A stretch of DNA of 64,000 nucleotides from contig DYDA01000003.1 in assembly GCA_020718105.1 (NCBI GenBank), positions 49,652 through 113,651 on the forward strand, in the 5' to 3' direction. Below, piece by piece: positions 43,942 through 52,767 of the stretch (positions within the stretch are counted from its first letter, which is position 1; each line of letters starts with the position of its first letter). Source of the DNA: Micavibrio sp. (GTDB lineage Bacteria; Pseudomonadota; Alphaproteobacteria; UBA9219). Made by a program: the position numbers and the translations under genes. The notes below the pieces were generated by a model. That model did no database searches. It was not told where the DNA came from and saw only the letters and a list, made by a program, of their open reading frames with translations.

Positions 43942-44649
43942 ATGAGTAAACATAAAACAAAAACCGTTCCTGTTTATGAGGTGGTGGCCCATGACGGCGC
44001 GTTTGCGCTTCATCGCGATGGTCGCTTTTTGATGACGCCAGCGGGGCAGCCTTATATCTTTCCAACGCAAGAACTAGCCCTTGCGATAGAGCAAGAGTGG
44101 CGAGCGCAGGGTGAGAAAATTATTCCCGCCACAATGCCGTTGACTCAATTGGCGGCCACCGCGTTTGATATCGTTGGCAAGGATCGTCCTAAAACTTTAC
44201 GCGGGTTGGTGGCCTATGCGGGCAGCGATCTTCTTTGTCATCATGCTAAAGAGCCTGAGGCGTTGGCCGAAAAACAACGGCAAATATGGATGCCTTATCT
44301 TGATTGGTGCGCGAAGCGTTACACTGTCTGTTTTGTGACGGGGTGCGGCGTGATGCCCATTAAGCAACAGCCTGAAACTGTTCCTGCGGTGATGGCGATT
44401 CTTGAGGTCATGGATGATTTTTTCTTGGCGGGGGTTAGCTGCGCGACCGACGCCTCTGGTTCTTTGGTTTTGGGCTTGGCCTTGGCCGAAGCCTTTAAAA
44501 ACGCGGAGGAGGTTTTTGAAGCCTCGGTGTTGGATACATTGCATCAAGCCGTGCGCTGGGGCGAAGATCCCGTCACGCAAGCGCGTCACGCCGCGCTTCT
44601 TAAAGACCTGAAGGCGTGTGAGCAATGGTTTACGCTATTAAAGGCTTAG
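43942..44649 (+). CDS. ATP12-family F1-ATPase assembly chaperone
   Basis: 235 residues. The family helps assemble the F1 alpha subunit in mitochondria and is present in alphaproteobacteria. Recognisable parts are TPAGQPYIFPTQELALAIEQEW, MPLTQLAATAFD, YAGSDLLCHHAKEPEAL and WMPYLDWCAKRY, ending with LADAFK-like LGLALAEAF. It is in an operon with rluC and asmA, 10 bases after asmA. Confidence 0.88.
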   Translation: MSKHKTKTVPVYEVVAHDGAFALHRDGRFLMTPAGQPYIFPTQELALAIEQEWRAQGEKIIPATMPLTQLAATAFDIVGKDRPKTLRGLVAYAGSDLLCHHAKEPEALAEKQRQIWMPYLDWCAKRYTVCFVTGCGVMPIKQQPETVPAVMAILEVMDDFFLAGVSCATDASGSLVLGLALAEAFKNAEEVFEASVLDTLHQAVRWGEDPVTQARHAALLKDLKACEQWFTLLKA

Positions 44650-44670
44650 AGCAGAAGGGGGCATCAAAAC

Positions 44671-45504
44671 TCAGGAGAGCCTTTTCACCATGCTTCCTTG
44701 CTCTTCGGTGTCAAGCATGGCGTGCAAAGTGGGAAAAAGGGCGTTCAGCCCTGCCTCTAGCGTCCAAGGCGGATTGACAATCACGAAGCCAGAGCCGTTG
44801 AGGCGATCGTGCCGCGTTTCGGGGCGAAAGATAAACTCGGCGGCCAAAAGCTTGGGCAGGCCCGCCGCGATCAACGCCTCATGAAAGCGCCAGATGGTCG
44901 GGCGTTCTTTAATGGGATACCAAAGCGCGACGATGGCTTGCGGTAGCGTCGCATGAATGGCCGCTGCCGCTTGCGCCAGCGTGTCAAATTCATCCGGTTG
45001 TTCAAAAGGCGGATCGATAAGGATAAGGCTGCGTTCTTTAAGGGCGGGAAGGAACGCCTTTGGCGCGCCATAGCCATCGCGATGATGAACCTGCGCTTGC
45101 TTATCGCCGTGAAAGTGGCGGCGCAGAAGGCTGGCGTCTTCGGGATGAAGCTCACACGCGATCAACGTATCTTGCGGGCGCAGCATGTGCCGCGCCAAAG
45201 CGGGGGAGCCCGGATAGTGGCGTAGCTCTCCATCGGGATTAAGGGCGCGTAGCGCCTGTATATAGGGTTCAAGTTCTGCCGTCGTGGCTTTACTCCCTGC
45301 CCATATTTTTTTTGCGCCTGATTCAGCTTCGCCCGTTTTTAAAGCGCAAGGATCGGTGAGGTCATAAAGGCCGCATCCTGCATGCGTGTCCAAGATGGTA
45401 AAGCCTTTGTCTTTTTTTTGAAGGTGGAGGAGGATAAGCGCCAGCGTTGCATGTTTAACAACATCGCAAATGTTGCCTGCGTGATAGGCGTGGCGGTAAT
45501 TCAT
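44671..45504 (-). CDS. rlmJ: 23S rRNA (adenine(2030)-N6)-methyltransferase
   Basis: 277 residues, the RlmJ size. MNYRHAYHAGNICDVVKHATLALIL at the start, TILDTHAGCGLYDL as the AdoMet motif, and LILIDPPFEQPDEF as the catalytic DPPF motif are diagnostic. Its start overlaps the end of the C40-like gene by 4 bases. The C-terminal GLYGSGFVIVNPPWTL-type segment is present as LNGSGFVIVNPPWTL. Confidence 0.92.
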   Translation of the reverse strand: MNYRHAYHAGNICDVVKHATLALILLHLQKKDKGFTILDTHAGCGLYDLTDPCALKTGEAESGAKKIWAGSKATTAELEPYIQALRALNPDGELRHYPGSPALARHMLRPQDTLIACELHPEDASLLRRHFHGDKQAQVHHRDGYGAPKAFLPALKERSLILIDPPFEQPDEFDTLAQAAAAIHATLPQAIVALWYPIKERPTIWRFHEALIAAGLPKLLAAEFIFRPETRHDRLNGSGFVIVNPPWTLEAGLNALFPTLHAMLDTEEQGSMVKRLS

Positions 45505-46361
45505 GGATGCCCCGCCGCGACGATGCGATAGCCTTGGTCTGTCAGCCTCTCAATCGGCTCAACGGTTACTTGCCGGACGAAGGGATCGGCGGCGATGATA
45601 TGGTCGTGGCTTGTCATCAACCCGACGTGCGCGGGGTTGTCAAAAAAGACAAGATCACCGCGTTTCCACACAATATCGCGCCAATGGCAGGGCAGGGGAT
45701 GGCCGAAGAGGGCTTTTAGCTGGGCGTTGGTGCGTGGCGCATCGATGCCTGCCAGATCCAAGGCCAGTTGGATAAGCCCCTCGGCATCGATCCCTAAAGG
45801 GGTGCGTCCTCCCGCCAGAAAGGGGCAGCCCAAAAGCTGCCCTGCTGTAAAAACAAAGTCGGCGCAAAAAAGTTCATCGGTCGGAACAACGTGGCCTTTG
45901 AAGACATAGCCGCCGCTGGCCAAGGGATAAAAGTCGCCTTCTTCTCCCGCAAGAGAGACGTAGGAGCCAAGCGTTAAGCGATCCATGATGGGCGCTCGCG
46001 CATCAGGCGCCGCATAAACAAACGTATGCAACACATTGATGCGGTTCATCAGTGCGGCGATGGATTCACTAAGCGTTCCGTCCTTTTGGATATAGCCGAC
46101 CATGCGATCGTTGCGATTTTGAACCCATGCAAAACCATCCTTGCGCTCTTCAAAGACATCCAAAAACTCGCCATAACGAATCTCGCTGATCCGTGGGGCG
46201 GTTGGATCGGGGGCCTGAAGAAGGGGGGTAATGCCGCGCACGCCTTGGCGCAGCGATGGTTCAACATAGGCTTGCGCTTGAACATAGGCGCGTAAAGACG
46301 CATCCGCTAAATCGGGACGATAAGCGTTGGTGGCTGGATCAAGGGGCGTTTTTTCGGTCAT
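45501..46361 (-). CDS. NlpC/P60 (C40)-like protein without catalytic cysteine
   Basis: 286 residues. Two SH3b-like regions (about 45-95 and 112-160) precede an NlpC/P60 domain. Where active enzymes have GxDCSGLVQ, this protein reads GIDAEGLIQ with Ala193 at the nucleophile position; the tryptophan of the usual YLWGG is also changed (FLAGG). The later HVGLM with His245 and the HIIAADP segment are kept. Codons read GAT GCC GAG, so it is not a reading-frame error. It is probably a non-catalytic peptidoglycan-binding protein. Cys179, just before, is an unlikely replacement nucleophile. Coupled to rlmJ. Confidence 0.88.
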   Translation of the reverse strand: MTEKTPLDPATNAYRPDLADASLRAYVQAQAYVEPSLRQGVRGITPLLQAPDPTAPRISEIRYGEFLDVFEERKDGFAWVQNRNDRMVGYIQKDGTLSESIAALMNRINVLHTFVYAAPDARAPIMDRLTLGSYVSLAGEEGDFYPLASGGYVFKGHVVPTDELFCADFVFTAGQLLGCPFLAGGRTPLGIDAEGLIQLALDLAGIDAPRTNAQLKALFGHPLPCHWRDIVWKRGDLVFFDNPAHVGLMTSHDHIIAADPFVRQVTVEPIERLTDQGYRIVAAGHP

Positions 46362-46404
46362 AGCGCGGCCACGTTACCAAAGAAGGCTCGCAAAGTCAGG
46401 CCGT

Positions 46405-46863
46405 TTATGCGGCGGCATTTGACCAAGCGGATGGCGCGGTTTTATCCTCGGCGGGAGCGCCCATGGCTGCCGCAGCGGCGCTGAGAGAATCAAACGCGAA
46501 GTCTAGAGCCTGATGATCGGGGATGGCGGCGCTGTGCGAATGGGCGTCCATGATCATCTTGGAGAAATTCGTCAAAAACGCGCCGCCTTCTGGCGTGCGT
46601 TGAACAAGGACGTTGCGACGATCCAGATCGTCGCGTTCACGGCGGATATAGCCAAGCTCGCCAAGGCGATCCAAAGCGCGGCTTATCGCGGGTTTCGAGA
46701 TTTTCAGATCCTTGGCCAGCCCGCGAACCGTATGAGGGCCAGCGCCTAAATAAACGCAAAGGAGAAGAGCCATTTGCCTTGCCGAAAGATCGGGGGCGTC
46801 GCTGCGGACGCTTGCAACAAGAGAAGTGCGCCATAATTCGAGTGCTTGAAGTTGCGTGCTCAC
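46405..46863 (-). CDS. MarR-family transcriptional regulator
   Basis: 152 residues. The winged helix holds LSARQMALLLCVYLG, HTVRGLAKDLKISKPAISRALDRLGELGYIRRERDDLDRRNVLVQRTPEGGAFL, the classic MarR DxRxx pattern. It ends with an Ala-rich tail. It lies 43 bases upstream of the C40-like gene on the same strand, so it may regulate or share a transcript with it. No operator is obvious. The 209 bases upstream show no gene I can support. Confidence 0.9.
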   Translation of the reverse strand: MSTQLQALELWRTSLVASVRSDAPDLSARQMALLLCVYLGAGPHTVRGLAKDLKISKPAISRALDRLGELGYIRRERDDLDRRNVLVQRTPEGGAFLTNFSKMIMDAHSHSAAIPDHQALDFAFDSLSAAAAAMGAPAEDKTAPSAWSNAAA

Positions 46864-47072
46864 GATAACAATCCTTACGCAATGGGTCGAGATGAATTCA
46901 GAAGGGTTGAGTGTGAGCTACTCGCGTTTGATTCGCAAGACAGAGAATTATCTTTTTCTTCGATTCACATGCTTGACGTTGCGGAAAAAGACAAGCGAGA
47001 GCAACGCCACTTCTTGATGCACTCCATGAGGCGCGGCGGGCTGTTTTGAATCTAATCATGTGGTTGGGGGCG

Positions 47073-47306
47073 TTACTTGATGGCTTGGCTGCAAACAAGG
47101 CTATTGTTTTGGGATAGATAGCAATAGCTCACCTCGCCCGATGAGGTATCAAGGCGGAACACGCCAGCGTTGGCGTTAGGGTTGCTGTGGTGCATCAACT
47201 GAAAGGGGCCGCTGGCGTAGGCCTGCGCTTTTCCCGTGTTTTGAAGAAGCATAACGCTGCCCGCGATCAGCAGCGCTCCGAAAAGAATGGCCTGAGGAAT
47301 GGACAT
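47073..47306 (-). CDS. Small exported or membrane-anchored protein
   Basis: 77 residues. A hydrophobic segment (about 5-22, PQAILFGALLIAGSVMLL) serves as signal or anchor, followed by a short polar part with SYCYLSQNNSLVCSQ whose two cysteines may form a disulfide. AAGGAGG lies 7 bases before the ATG at 47306; the frame opens further upstream but without a site. It is divergent from fdxA with 92 bases between. No family recognised. Confidence 0.72.
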   Translation of the reverse strand: MSIPQAILFGALLIAGSVMLLQNTGKAQAYASGPFQLMHHSNPNANAGVFRLDTSSGEVSYCYLSQNNSLVCSQAIK

Positions 47307-47398
47307 AGCAAAGCCTCCTTGCAGAAGAATCAGTTCTTTTGTAGTGTGCCGGATAAGTTCGTTAAAATGAAGCCCTATCAAGAAGCTGGAGAAACCCT

Positions 47399-47734
47399 AT
47401 GCCCTACGTTGTGACCGACGCCTGCATCCGCTGCAAATACATGGATTGTGTTGAGGTTTGCCCTGTGGATTGCTTTTACGAAGGCAAAAACATGCTCGTG
47501 ATCAATCCCGATGAGTGCATTGATTGCGGCGTGTGTGAGCCTGAATGTCCGGCGGAAGCCATCGTGTCGGATAGCGATCCTCGCGCCGAAAAGTGGGCGG
47601 ATGTGAACCGCGATTTTGCGGGCAAGTGGCCTAACATCACGCATAAAGGAACTGTTCCCGCCGATGCCGATGCTTGGAAAGGCAAAGAAGGCAAGGGCGA
47701 TCAATTCAACGAAGAATCAGGCGAAGGCCATTAA
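47399..47734 (+). CDS. fdxA: Seven-iron ferredoxin FdxA
   Basis: 111 residues. The N-terminal [18 protein letters not shown] holds the cysteines for the 3Fe-4S and 4Fe-4S clusters, and [12 protein letters not shown] the remaining ones. The long C-terminal tail with [18 protein letters not shown] is typical of the alphaproteobacterial FdxA. GGAG lies before the ATG. Confidence 0.95.
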   Translation: MPYVVTDACIRCKYMDCVEVCPVDCFYEGKNMLVINPDECIDCGVCEPECPAEAIVSDSDPRAEKWADVNRDFAGKWPNITHKGTVPADADAWKGKEGKGDQFNEESGEGH

Positions 47735-47770
47735 TCCGCCTTATGGGACGTAGGCTATAAGCCTTCCATT

Positions 47771-50155
47771 TTATCGCTTCAGCGTTTCTAAAAGAGTCTT
47801 CGCTTCTTGATCGCCTGCGTAGCTCTCGTTCATGGCCGCAGCCTTTTCCAAAGCGGCTTGAGCACGGGGCTTATCGCCTCGTTGCGCTAGAAGAGCGCCA
47901 TAATGATAATACATCTGGGCGGGCAAGGCCGCCGTTCCCGCCATGGCGCGATCCATGATCGTGAGCGCCAAATCCAACTTGCCTTGGCGGAAATACACCC
48001 ACGCTAACGTATCCATCAACAACGGATTGGGTGAGCTGATAAAGCGTTCGGCGGCCAACCGCGCTTTTTCCAAAGCGGGAGCATCGTCGTAATGATGATC
48101 CGCGATAAGCTGCGCCATATTATTGGCGGCGAGGTTCAAATCAGGATTGCGGGCCAAAAGCTTTTCATAAAGGGCGATGGCATCGTCAAACCGTCCGTTC
48201 TTTTCATGCAAAGACGCCGTCATAAGGGGAATAGAAATATCTGCCGGATTGACGCTTGCGCCTTTTTCCAAAACGGAAAGAGCTTTGTCGGTCTGGTTTT
48301 CTTTGATGAAAAGCCATGCGCGAGTCAAATAAGGTTTGGGATTGCGGGCGCCTTTATCGATGGCTTGATCGAACGTGGCGGCGGCTTCCTGTGGTTTATT
48401 TGTTTTCAAATAGGCATCGCCCAACGCGCTTAAAACAAAAACATCCTTTTCGGGAAGCGTTTGCAGAAAGTCGATGATCGCCTGAGAACGTCCGTTTTTT
48501 TCATAAAGAGCGACCAAAGCCCCCATGGCATGCTCGGCTAAGGGAGAAAGTGGATCGGCCTGAATAATGCGTTGAAAGTGGCTAAGCGCTTCGTCCGTTT
48601 TTTCTTGTGCGGCCAGCAGCCGTCCTTTTAAAAATGTCGCGGTCAGAGCTTGCCCTTCTATGGCTTGAAGCTTTTCTAAAGCCGTTTCAGCCAGCGTCCA
48701 GTTTTTCGCGCTTATGGCAAGGCGAGCGGTGCTCTCCCATCCGATGGCGTAGGTTGGCATCGCTTTGGTGACAAGCGCTAAATGCTCAAGGCCTTGTTTT
48801 GCGTTGTCATTGGCTTCTAGGATTTGGGCAAGGCGAACGCGCGCGGCGATGTTTTCCGGGTTGTGATCCAGCAATTGACCCAGCGTATCAAGGGCAAGAT
48901 CAAGCCTTCCTTGCGACAACAGAACCTCGCTGAGAAGCTGATAAGCGTTGACGGTTTTGGGATTGTCACGAATGATTGTGCGAAGATCGGCAACGGCGGA
49001 TTGATAAGAGCCATCGTCAAACGCCATGGTGGCGCGAACGTAAAGGGCATCGGGATGGTTGGGGTTCTTTTCCAAAATAGCGGTGATCAGTTTCTGACCC
49101 AACGCCTTATTGCCTTTGGTGATGTGAAGGCGAGCAAGAGACGCGCTGGCGTTCAAGCTGGCGGGGGTTTGAACATCCTTCACAACGATTTTTTCTAAAA
49201 GAGCCGTGGCGCGGTCAATGTCCTTATGGGCAATGTACAAATCCGCCAACCAGAAATAAGGTTCATCGCGCGTTGGATTTTGCTCTGCCATAGTGTGGAT
49301 TTCTTTTTCCGCGATGTCAGCGCCACGTGCTTTGTCCAGAAAATCGACAAGCTTGTGTTTGATGTCCCAGTTTTCAGGAAAAGTTGCTGTTGTTTGGCGT
49401 AATGTTTTCTCGGCCGCATCAAGGTCGGCGTTTTTTGCATAAAGAGCGGCCAAGGCAAGGCGATAACGCGACTCTTGCGGCTTCAGTTTAAAAATAGCTT
49501 CATAGGCCTCGGTAATTTTGGAAAGGTTTTTCGATTTTTCGTACAAGGCCGCCTTAAGGAGCAAAAGAGAAACAGCCTTAGGGTTATTCTTGATCCCTTC
49601 TTCTAAAACCAAGGCGGCCTTGGCTTCGTCGCCTTTTTCCCTGTAAAGCCCTGTTAAAACAGAAATTGCCGTTATATTCGCGGGCTCTTTGCTAAGCGCG
49701 GTTTGGGCTTCTTTTTCGGCTTCGTCCAATTTTTTTTGACGCAAATACACCGCGCCCGTCAGCGCATGGGCTTCGGCATTATCAGGCGCGGCAGAAAGGA
49801 CGAGGGCGAGGCGTTTCATCGCTTGCTCATACTGATTGCCCGCCATGAAATACTGCGCGAGTTTTAAAAGGGAGAGAGCGTGGTTCGCGTCTTGCGCTTC
49901 GGCGAGGCTATAATGGGCGAAGGCATTTTGAAAATCGCCCTCGGCTTCATCGACAAGGCCTAAGCGATAGCGCACTTCGGCGCTGACGGGCAACAATTTT
50001 GCGGCGTTTTTGTACTCAAGGCGAGCCTTAACGAAGTCTTCCTGTTCATAAAGAGCGTTGCCGCGATCAATGTGACGCGCCGCTTTTTGCTCTGGCTTAT
50101 CACAACCGGAAAGAAGAAGCGTTGCAACGATAAGAAGGGAGACAACGGTTTTCAT
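47771..50155 (-). CDS. TPR-repeat lipoprotein, PrsT-like (exosortase-associated)
   Basis: 794 residues. A lipobox LLSGC (Cys about 18) is followed by about 20 tetratricopeptide repeats (for example ARHIDRGNALYEQEDFVKARLEYKNAAKLLP, and ALYEKLLARNPDLNLAANNMAQLI near the C-terminus). The length and the locus fit PrsT, the TPR lipoprotein of PEP-CTERM/exosortase gene clusters, thought to help export or assemble exopolysaccharide. It overlaps the upstream kinase gene by 4 bases. Confidence 0.85.
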   Translation of the reverse strand: MKTVVSLLIVATLLLSGCDKPEQKAARHIDRGNALYEQEDFVKARLEYKNAAKLLPVSAEVRYRLGLVDEAEGDFQNAFAHYSLAEAQDANHALSLLKLAQYFMAGNQYEQAMKRLALVLSAAPDNAEAHALTGAVYLRQKKLDEAEKEAQTALSKEPANITAISVLTGLYREKGDEAKAALVLEEGIKNNPKAVSLLLLKAALYEKSKNLSKITEAYEAIFKLKPQESRYRLALAALYAKNADLDAAEKTLRQTTATFPENWDIKHKLVDFLDKARGADIAEKEIHTMAEQNPTRDEPYFWLADLYIAHKDIDRATALLEKIVVKDVQTPASLNASASLARLHITKGNKALGQKLITAILEKNPNHPDALYVRATMAFDDGSYQSAVADLRTIIRDNPKTVNAYQLLSEVLLSQGRLDLALDTLGQLLDHNPENIAARVRLAQILEANDNAKQGLEHLALVTKAMPTYAIGWESTARLAISAKNWTLAETALEKLQAIEGQALTATFLKGRLLAAQEKTDEALSHFQRIIQADPLSPLAEHAMGALVALYEKNGRSQAIIDFLQTLPEKDVFVLSALGDAYLKTNKPQEAAATFDQAIDKGARNPKPYLTRAWLFIKENQTDKALSVLEKGASVNPADISIPLMTASLHEKNGRFDDAIALYEKLLARNPDLNLAANNMAQLIADHHYDDAPALEKARLAAERFISSPNPLLMDTLAWVYFRQGKLDLALTIMDRAMAGTAALPAQMYYHYGALLAQRGDKPRAQAALEKAAAMNESYAGDQEAKTLLETLKR

Positions 50156-50943
50156 AACATCGCCTCATTCAAAACAACCCCGATAATGTTGGTTGAAGCA
50201 AGAAGCTCAAGGCAGCGCGTCACGTCTTCGGCTTTTGTTTTTCCCTCGCGTACCACAAGCAAAACCGCATCGACATGCGGGACGAAGGCCAAAGAATCAT
50301 CCTGCGCTAAAACAGGAGGCATATCATAGATAACAAGGCGGTCAGGATAGCGCGTCTTCATCTCGTGCGCGAGGGCGGCCATCTTGGGCAGACCCAACGC
50401 TTCTGACGACTCGTCAATCGGGGGGCCTGCTGGCAAAAGCGAGAGCCTTTCAAACGAAAGACGCAAAAGACAATCGGGCAGGGGCGTGTCGCGTAAAAGA
50501 TAGTCGCTTAGGCCGACCGCAGGCGTCAACCCAAGGAACTCATGCAAGTTGGGTTTGCGTAAATCCAAATCCGCCATCAAGACGGTTTGTTTTAAATCCA
50601 GCGCGATGCTAAGGGCCAAATTAAGCCCCGTGGTTGTTTTGCCGTCGCCGTAATTGGGGCTTGTGATGGCCAATGTTTTGTATTTTTCGCGGGCCATGAC
50701 TTGCAACACTTGGGTGCGGAGTAAGCGAAAAACATCGGCCTCAGGGCTTCGCGTGCGATGCGCCATAATGCGTGAGCGAGCCAATTGATCATCCGTAATA
50801 TCGATCAACGCTTTGTTGCTTTTCATGCGCGGCGCGGCATGAGGCGAAGCGGGCAGCCCCGTCGTTGCCGCGCTGTGCGGAAGGGTCACATTCATCGCGC
50901 GTTCTTGTCTTGCCTTTTGCATGGCCTTTTCAAGTTTATCCAT
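50152..50943 (-). CDS. Cytoplasmic BY-kinase-like ATPase of exopolysaccharide locus
   Basis: 263 residues. Walker A lies at about 94-104 (SPNYGDGKTTT) and the Walker A' VLMADLDLRKP at 121-131; VIYDMPPVL is Walker B. It resembles the CpsD/EpsG tyrosine kinases that pair with Wzz-type proteins, but it has no C-terminal tyrosine cluster, so autophosphorylation there is unlikely. ATG 50943 has GGAG upstream; a 50964 start is less good. It lies 28 bases after the Wzz-like gene. Confidence 0.87.
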   Translation of the reverse strand: MDKLEKAMQKARQERAMNVTLPHSAATTGLPASPHAAPRMKSNKALIDITDDQLARSRIMAHRTRSPEADVFRLLRTQVLQVMAREKYKTLAITSPNYGDGKTTTGLNLALSIALDLKQTVLMADLDLRKPNLHEFLGLTPAVGLSDYLLRDTPLPDCLLRLSFERLSLLPAGPPIDESSEALGLPKMAALAHEMKTRYPDRLVIYDMPPVLAQDDSLAFVPHVDAVLLVVREGKTKAEDVTRCLELLASTNIIGVVLNEAML

Positions 50944-50970
50944 GGGGAACTCCACGCCTTTCAAAAAATA

Positions 50971-52734
50971 TTAAAGCCCGCTAGCGCCGGTTAAAGCCGA
51001 CCAAACGGTATCAAGGGGCATAAGGGAAACAGAGAGGATGGCTGCCAGAACAATAAGAACCAGCGCCATAAAACCGATGACATAGCGCTTGTTTCTATCC
51101 AGACGATACGTTTCCTCTTGCGTGCGAAGGTACGGAATGCTGGTCAAGGGCGGAACGCCGACCAAAGAGGCTAAGTGATGGGGGCCGCGCACGCTCTGGT
51201 TTAAAAGCTGCATCAAAATCACGCTGCCAAGCCCGCCCATGATGGAGAAAACAAACCCGCCCAGCAAAAGAAGGAGGCGCTGAGGCTTTGTTTTTAACGG
51301 AAGTTCGGGCGGGTCAATGACGCTCATTTTTTGACCTTTGCGATCGCGTTCCATTTCCTGACTCATATCGGCGGCCATCTTTTTGGCGCGTAATTCGCGA
51401 TAACGCATTTGCGCGTTTTCGTAATCGCGTGTCAGCGAAGCCATTTGTTGTTCAACGATGGGGTTGCCGGTGACGGCTTTCCGGTATTTTTCTTGCTGTT
51501 CGAGAAGTGAGGCGCGTTGCGCTTCCAAGCCTTTGCGTTGCCCTTCGGCTGAGCGCAATTGCGCGACGATGCTAAGATACGCGGGGTTATCCGCGTCTGC
51601 CTTGATCAAATCGGATGACGAGCCTTTTGTTTTTTGCGCGGTTTTTGTCGCTTGCAGCGCATTTAATTGACGGCTCAACGATTGCACATCGGGGTTTTCG
51701 GGGCCGTAAGTTTTTTGCGCGGCGGCCAATTGCGTGGTGATATCTGTCATTTTTGCGTTCAGCTCGGCATGATCGACCGACGTGCCGACCTGTCCTTTAA
51801 GGGCATCAATTTGGCGCGCCGTCTTGATAACGTCGGGATGGGCCGCGCCGTATTGGGCGGAGAGCGTGGCGTATTTTGTCTGCAAAGCCTTCAGTTGCAA
51901 AGCAGGCGAGGCCAAAACCGCGCCATCGGCAAACGCGCGGGAATAAGGATCCACAGCGGACAATTGCGAACGCAAAGCACCAATGTTGCCATCCGTTGAG
52001 GCTATTTGGCTTTCGATGTTTTGCAAGCTCATGGTGACCGAGGCCGCCGCTTGTTGATTGAACATCAACGCTTCGGGGCGCGTATCGCCGCTTTCTTGTT
52101 TGTATTCGGCAATTTTCTTTTCTTGTTCGTTGATGGCCTCTTCCAATTGTTTGATTTGTTGTCCAAGGAAGGTGGTTGTTTGCTCGGCTTGAGAGCGGCG
52201 CTGTTTCAAATCTTCATCCAAAAAGCGCGTGATCAGTTCGTTGGTGACTTGTTGCGCCAAAAGGGGATTGTCATAGCTAAAGCTTAAAGTAAACGCGATG
52301 GCTGAAAGCTGCCCCGCGCTGGCCTTTTGCGCTGAGGCAGGGTTGGCCAAAAGGCTGCTGACGAGGCTGAGTTTAATTTTCTTACGCATAGTGTCAGCGA
52401 TAAGATCGATGGGCGTGGACGTGCGCGCTTTGGGATAAAGGTTGAATTTGGTGATAATCTCAATCAGCGAGCCTGTTGAAGTAACCTTTTGTTGCAAGCG
52501 GCTGATGCGAAGATCGGCCAGCGCTTCCAGCGCATTGAGGTTATTGCCTGCCGTTGCGGCAATGTTTTCGGGAATCTCAGACTCCTCTATCTCAACGGTA
52601 GCGGTTGATTGATACGAGGAATAGGTGGCGGCAAAAAACGTGCAGACGATCAAAAGCAGGCCAAATGTGACGACAAACAAGCGATAGCGGCGTTTGAGAA
52701 TTGAAAAGTATTCTGAAAGAGGAAGTTCATCCAT
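50971..52734 (-). CDS. Wzz/GumC-like chain-length determinant
   Basis: 587 residues. Two membrane helices flank a long periplasmic coiled coil: the first at about 22-43 (LFVVTFGLLLIVCTFFAAT), the second before the C-terminus (about 500-520). The N-terminal SEYFSILKRRYRLF and the PPELPLKTKPQR motif near the second helix are standard for GNVR/Wzz proteins. A further helix near 560 suggests an extra membrane segment. ATG 52734 has GGAG upstream; the longer TTG start is unlikely. Confidence 0.9.
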   Translation of the reverse strand: MDELPLSEYFSILKRRYRLFVVTFGLLLIVCTFFAATYSSYQSTATVEIEESEIPENIAATAGNNLNALEALADLRISRLQQKVTSTGSLIEIITKFNLYPKARTSTPIDLIADTMRKKIKLSLVSSLLANPASAQKASAGQLSAIAFTLSFSYDNPLLAQQVTNELITRFLDEDLKQRRSQAEQTTTFLGQQIKQLEEAINEQEKKIAEYKQESGDTRPEALMFNQQAAASVTMSLQNIESQIASTDGNIGALRSQLSAVDPYSRAFADGAVLASPALQLKALQTKYATLSAQYGAAHPDVIKTARQIDALKGQVGTSVDHAELNAKMTDITTQLAAAQKTYGPENPDVQSLSRQLNALQATKTAQKTKGSSSDLIKADADNPAYLSIVAQLRSAEGQRKGLEAQRASLLEQQEKYRKAVTGNPIVEQQMASLTRDYENAQMRYRELRAKKMAADMSQEMERDRKGQKMSVIDPPELPLKTKPQRLLLLLGGFVFSIMGGLGSVILMQLLNQSVRGPHHLASLVGVPPLTSIPYLRTQEETYRLDRNKRYVIGFMALVLIVLAAILSVSLMPLDTVWSALTGASGL

Positions 52735-52767
52735 GCGTGTTGTCTCCAAATGAAAAAAAGGCGCGGC

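Noticed and set aside
46846..47098. Overlapping short frames on both strands between the MarR gene and the small exported protein gene
   Set aside because: Neither has a convincing start signal or recognisable motif; a small RNA is possible but nothing in the sequence supports one.
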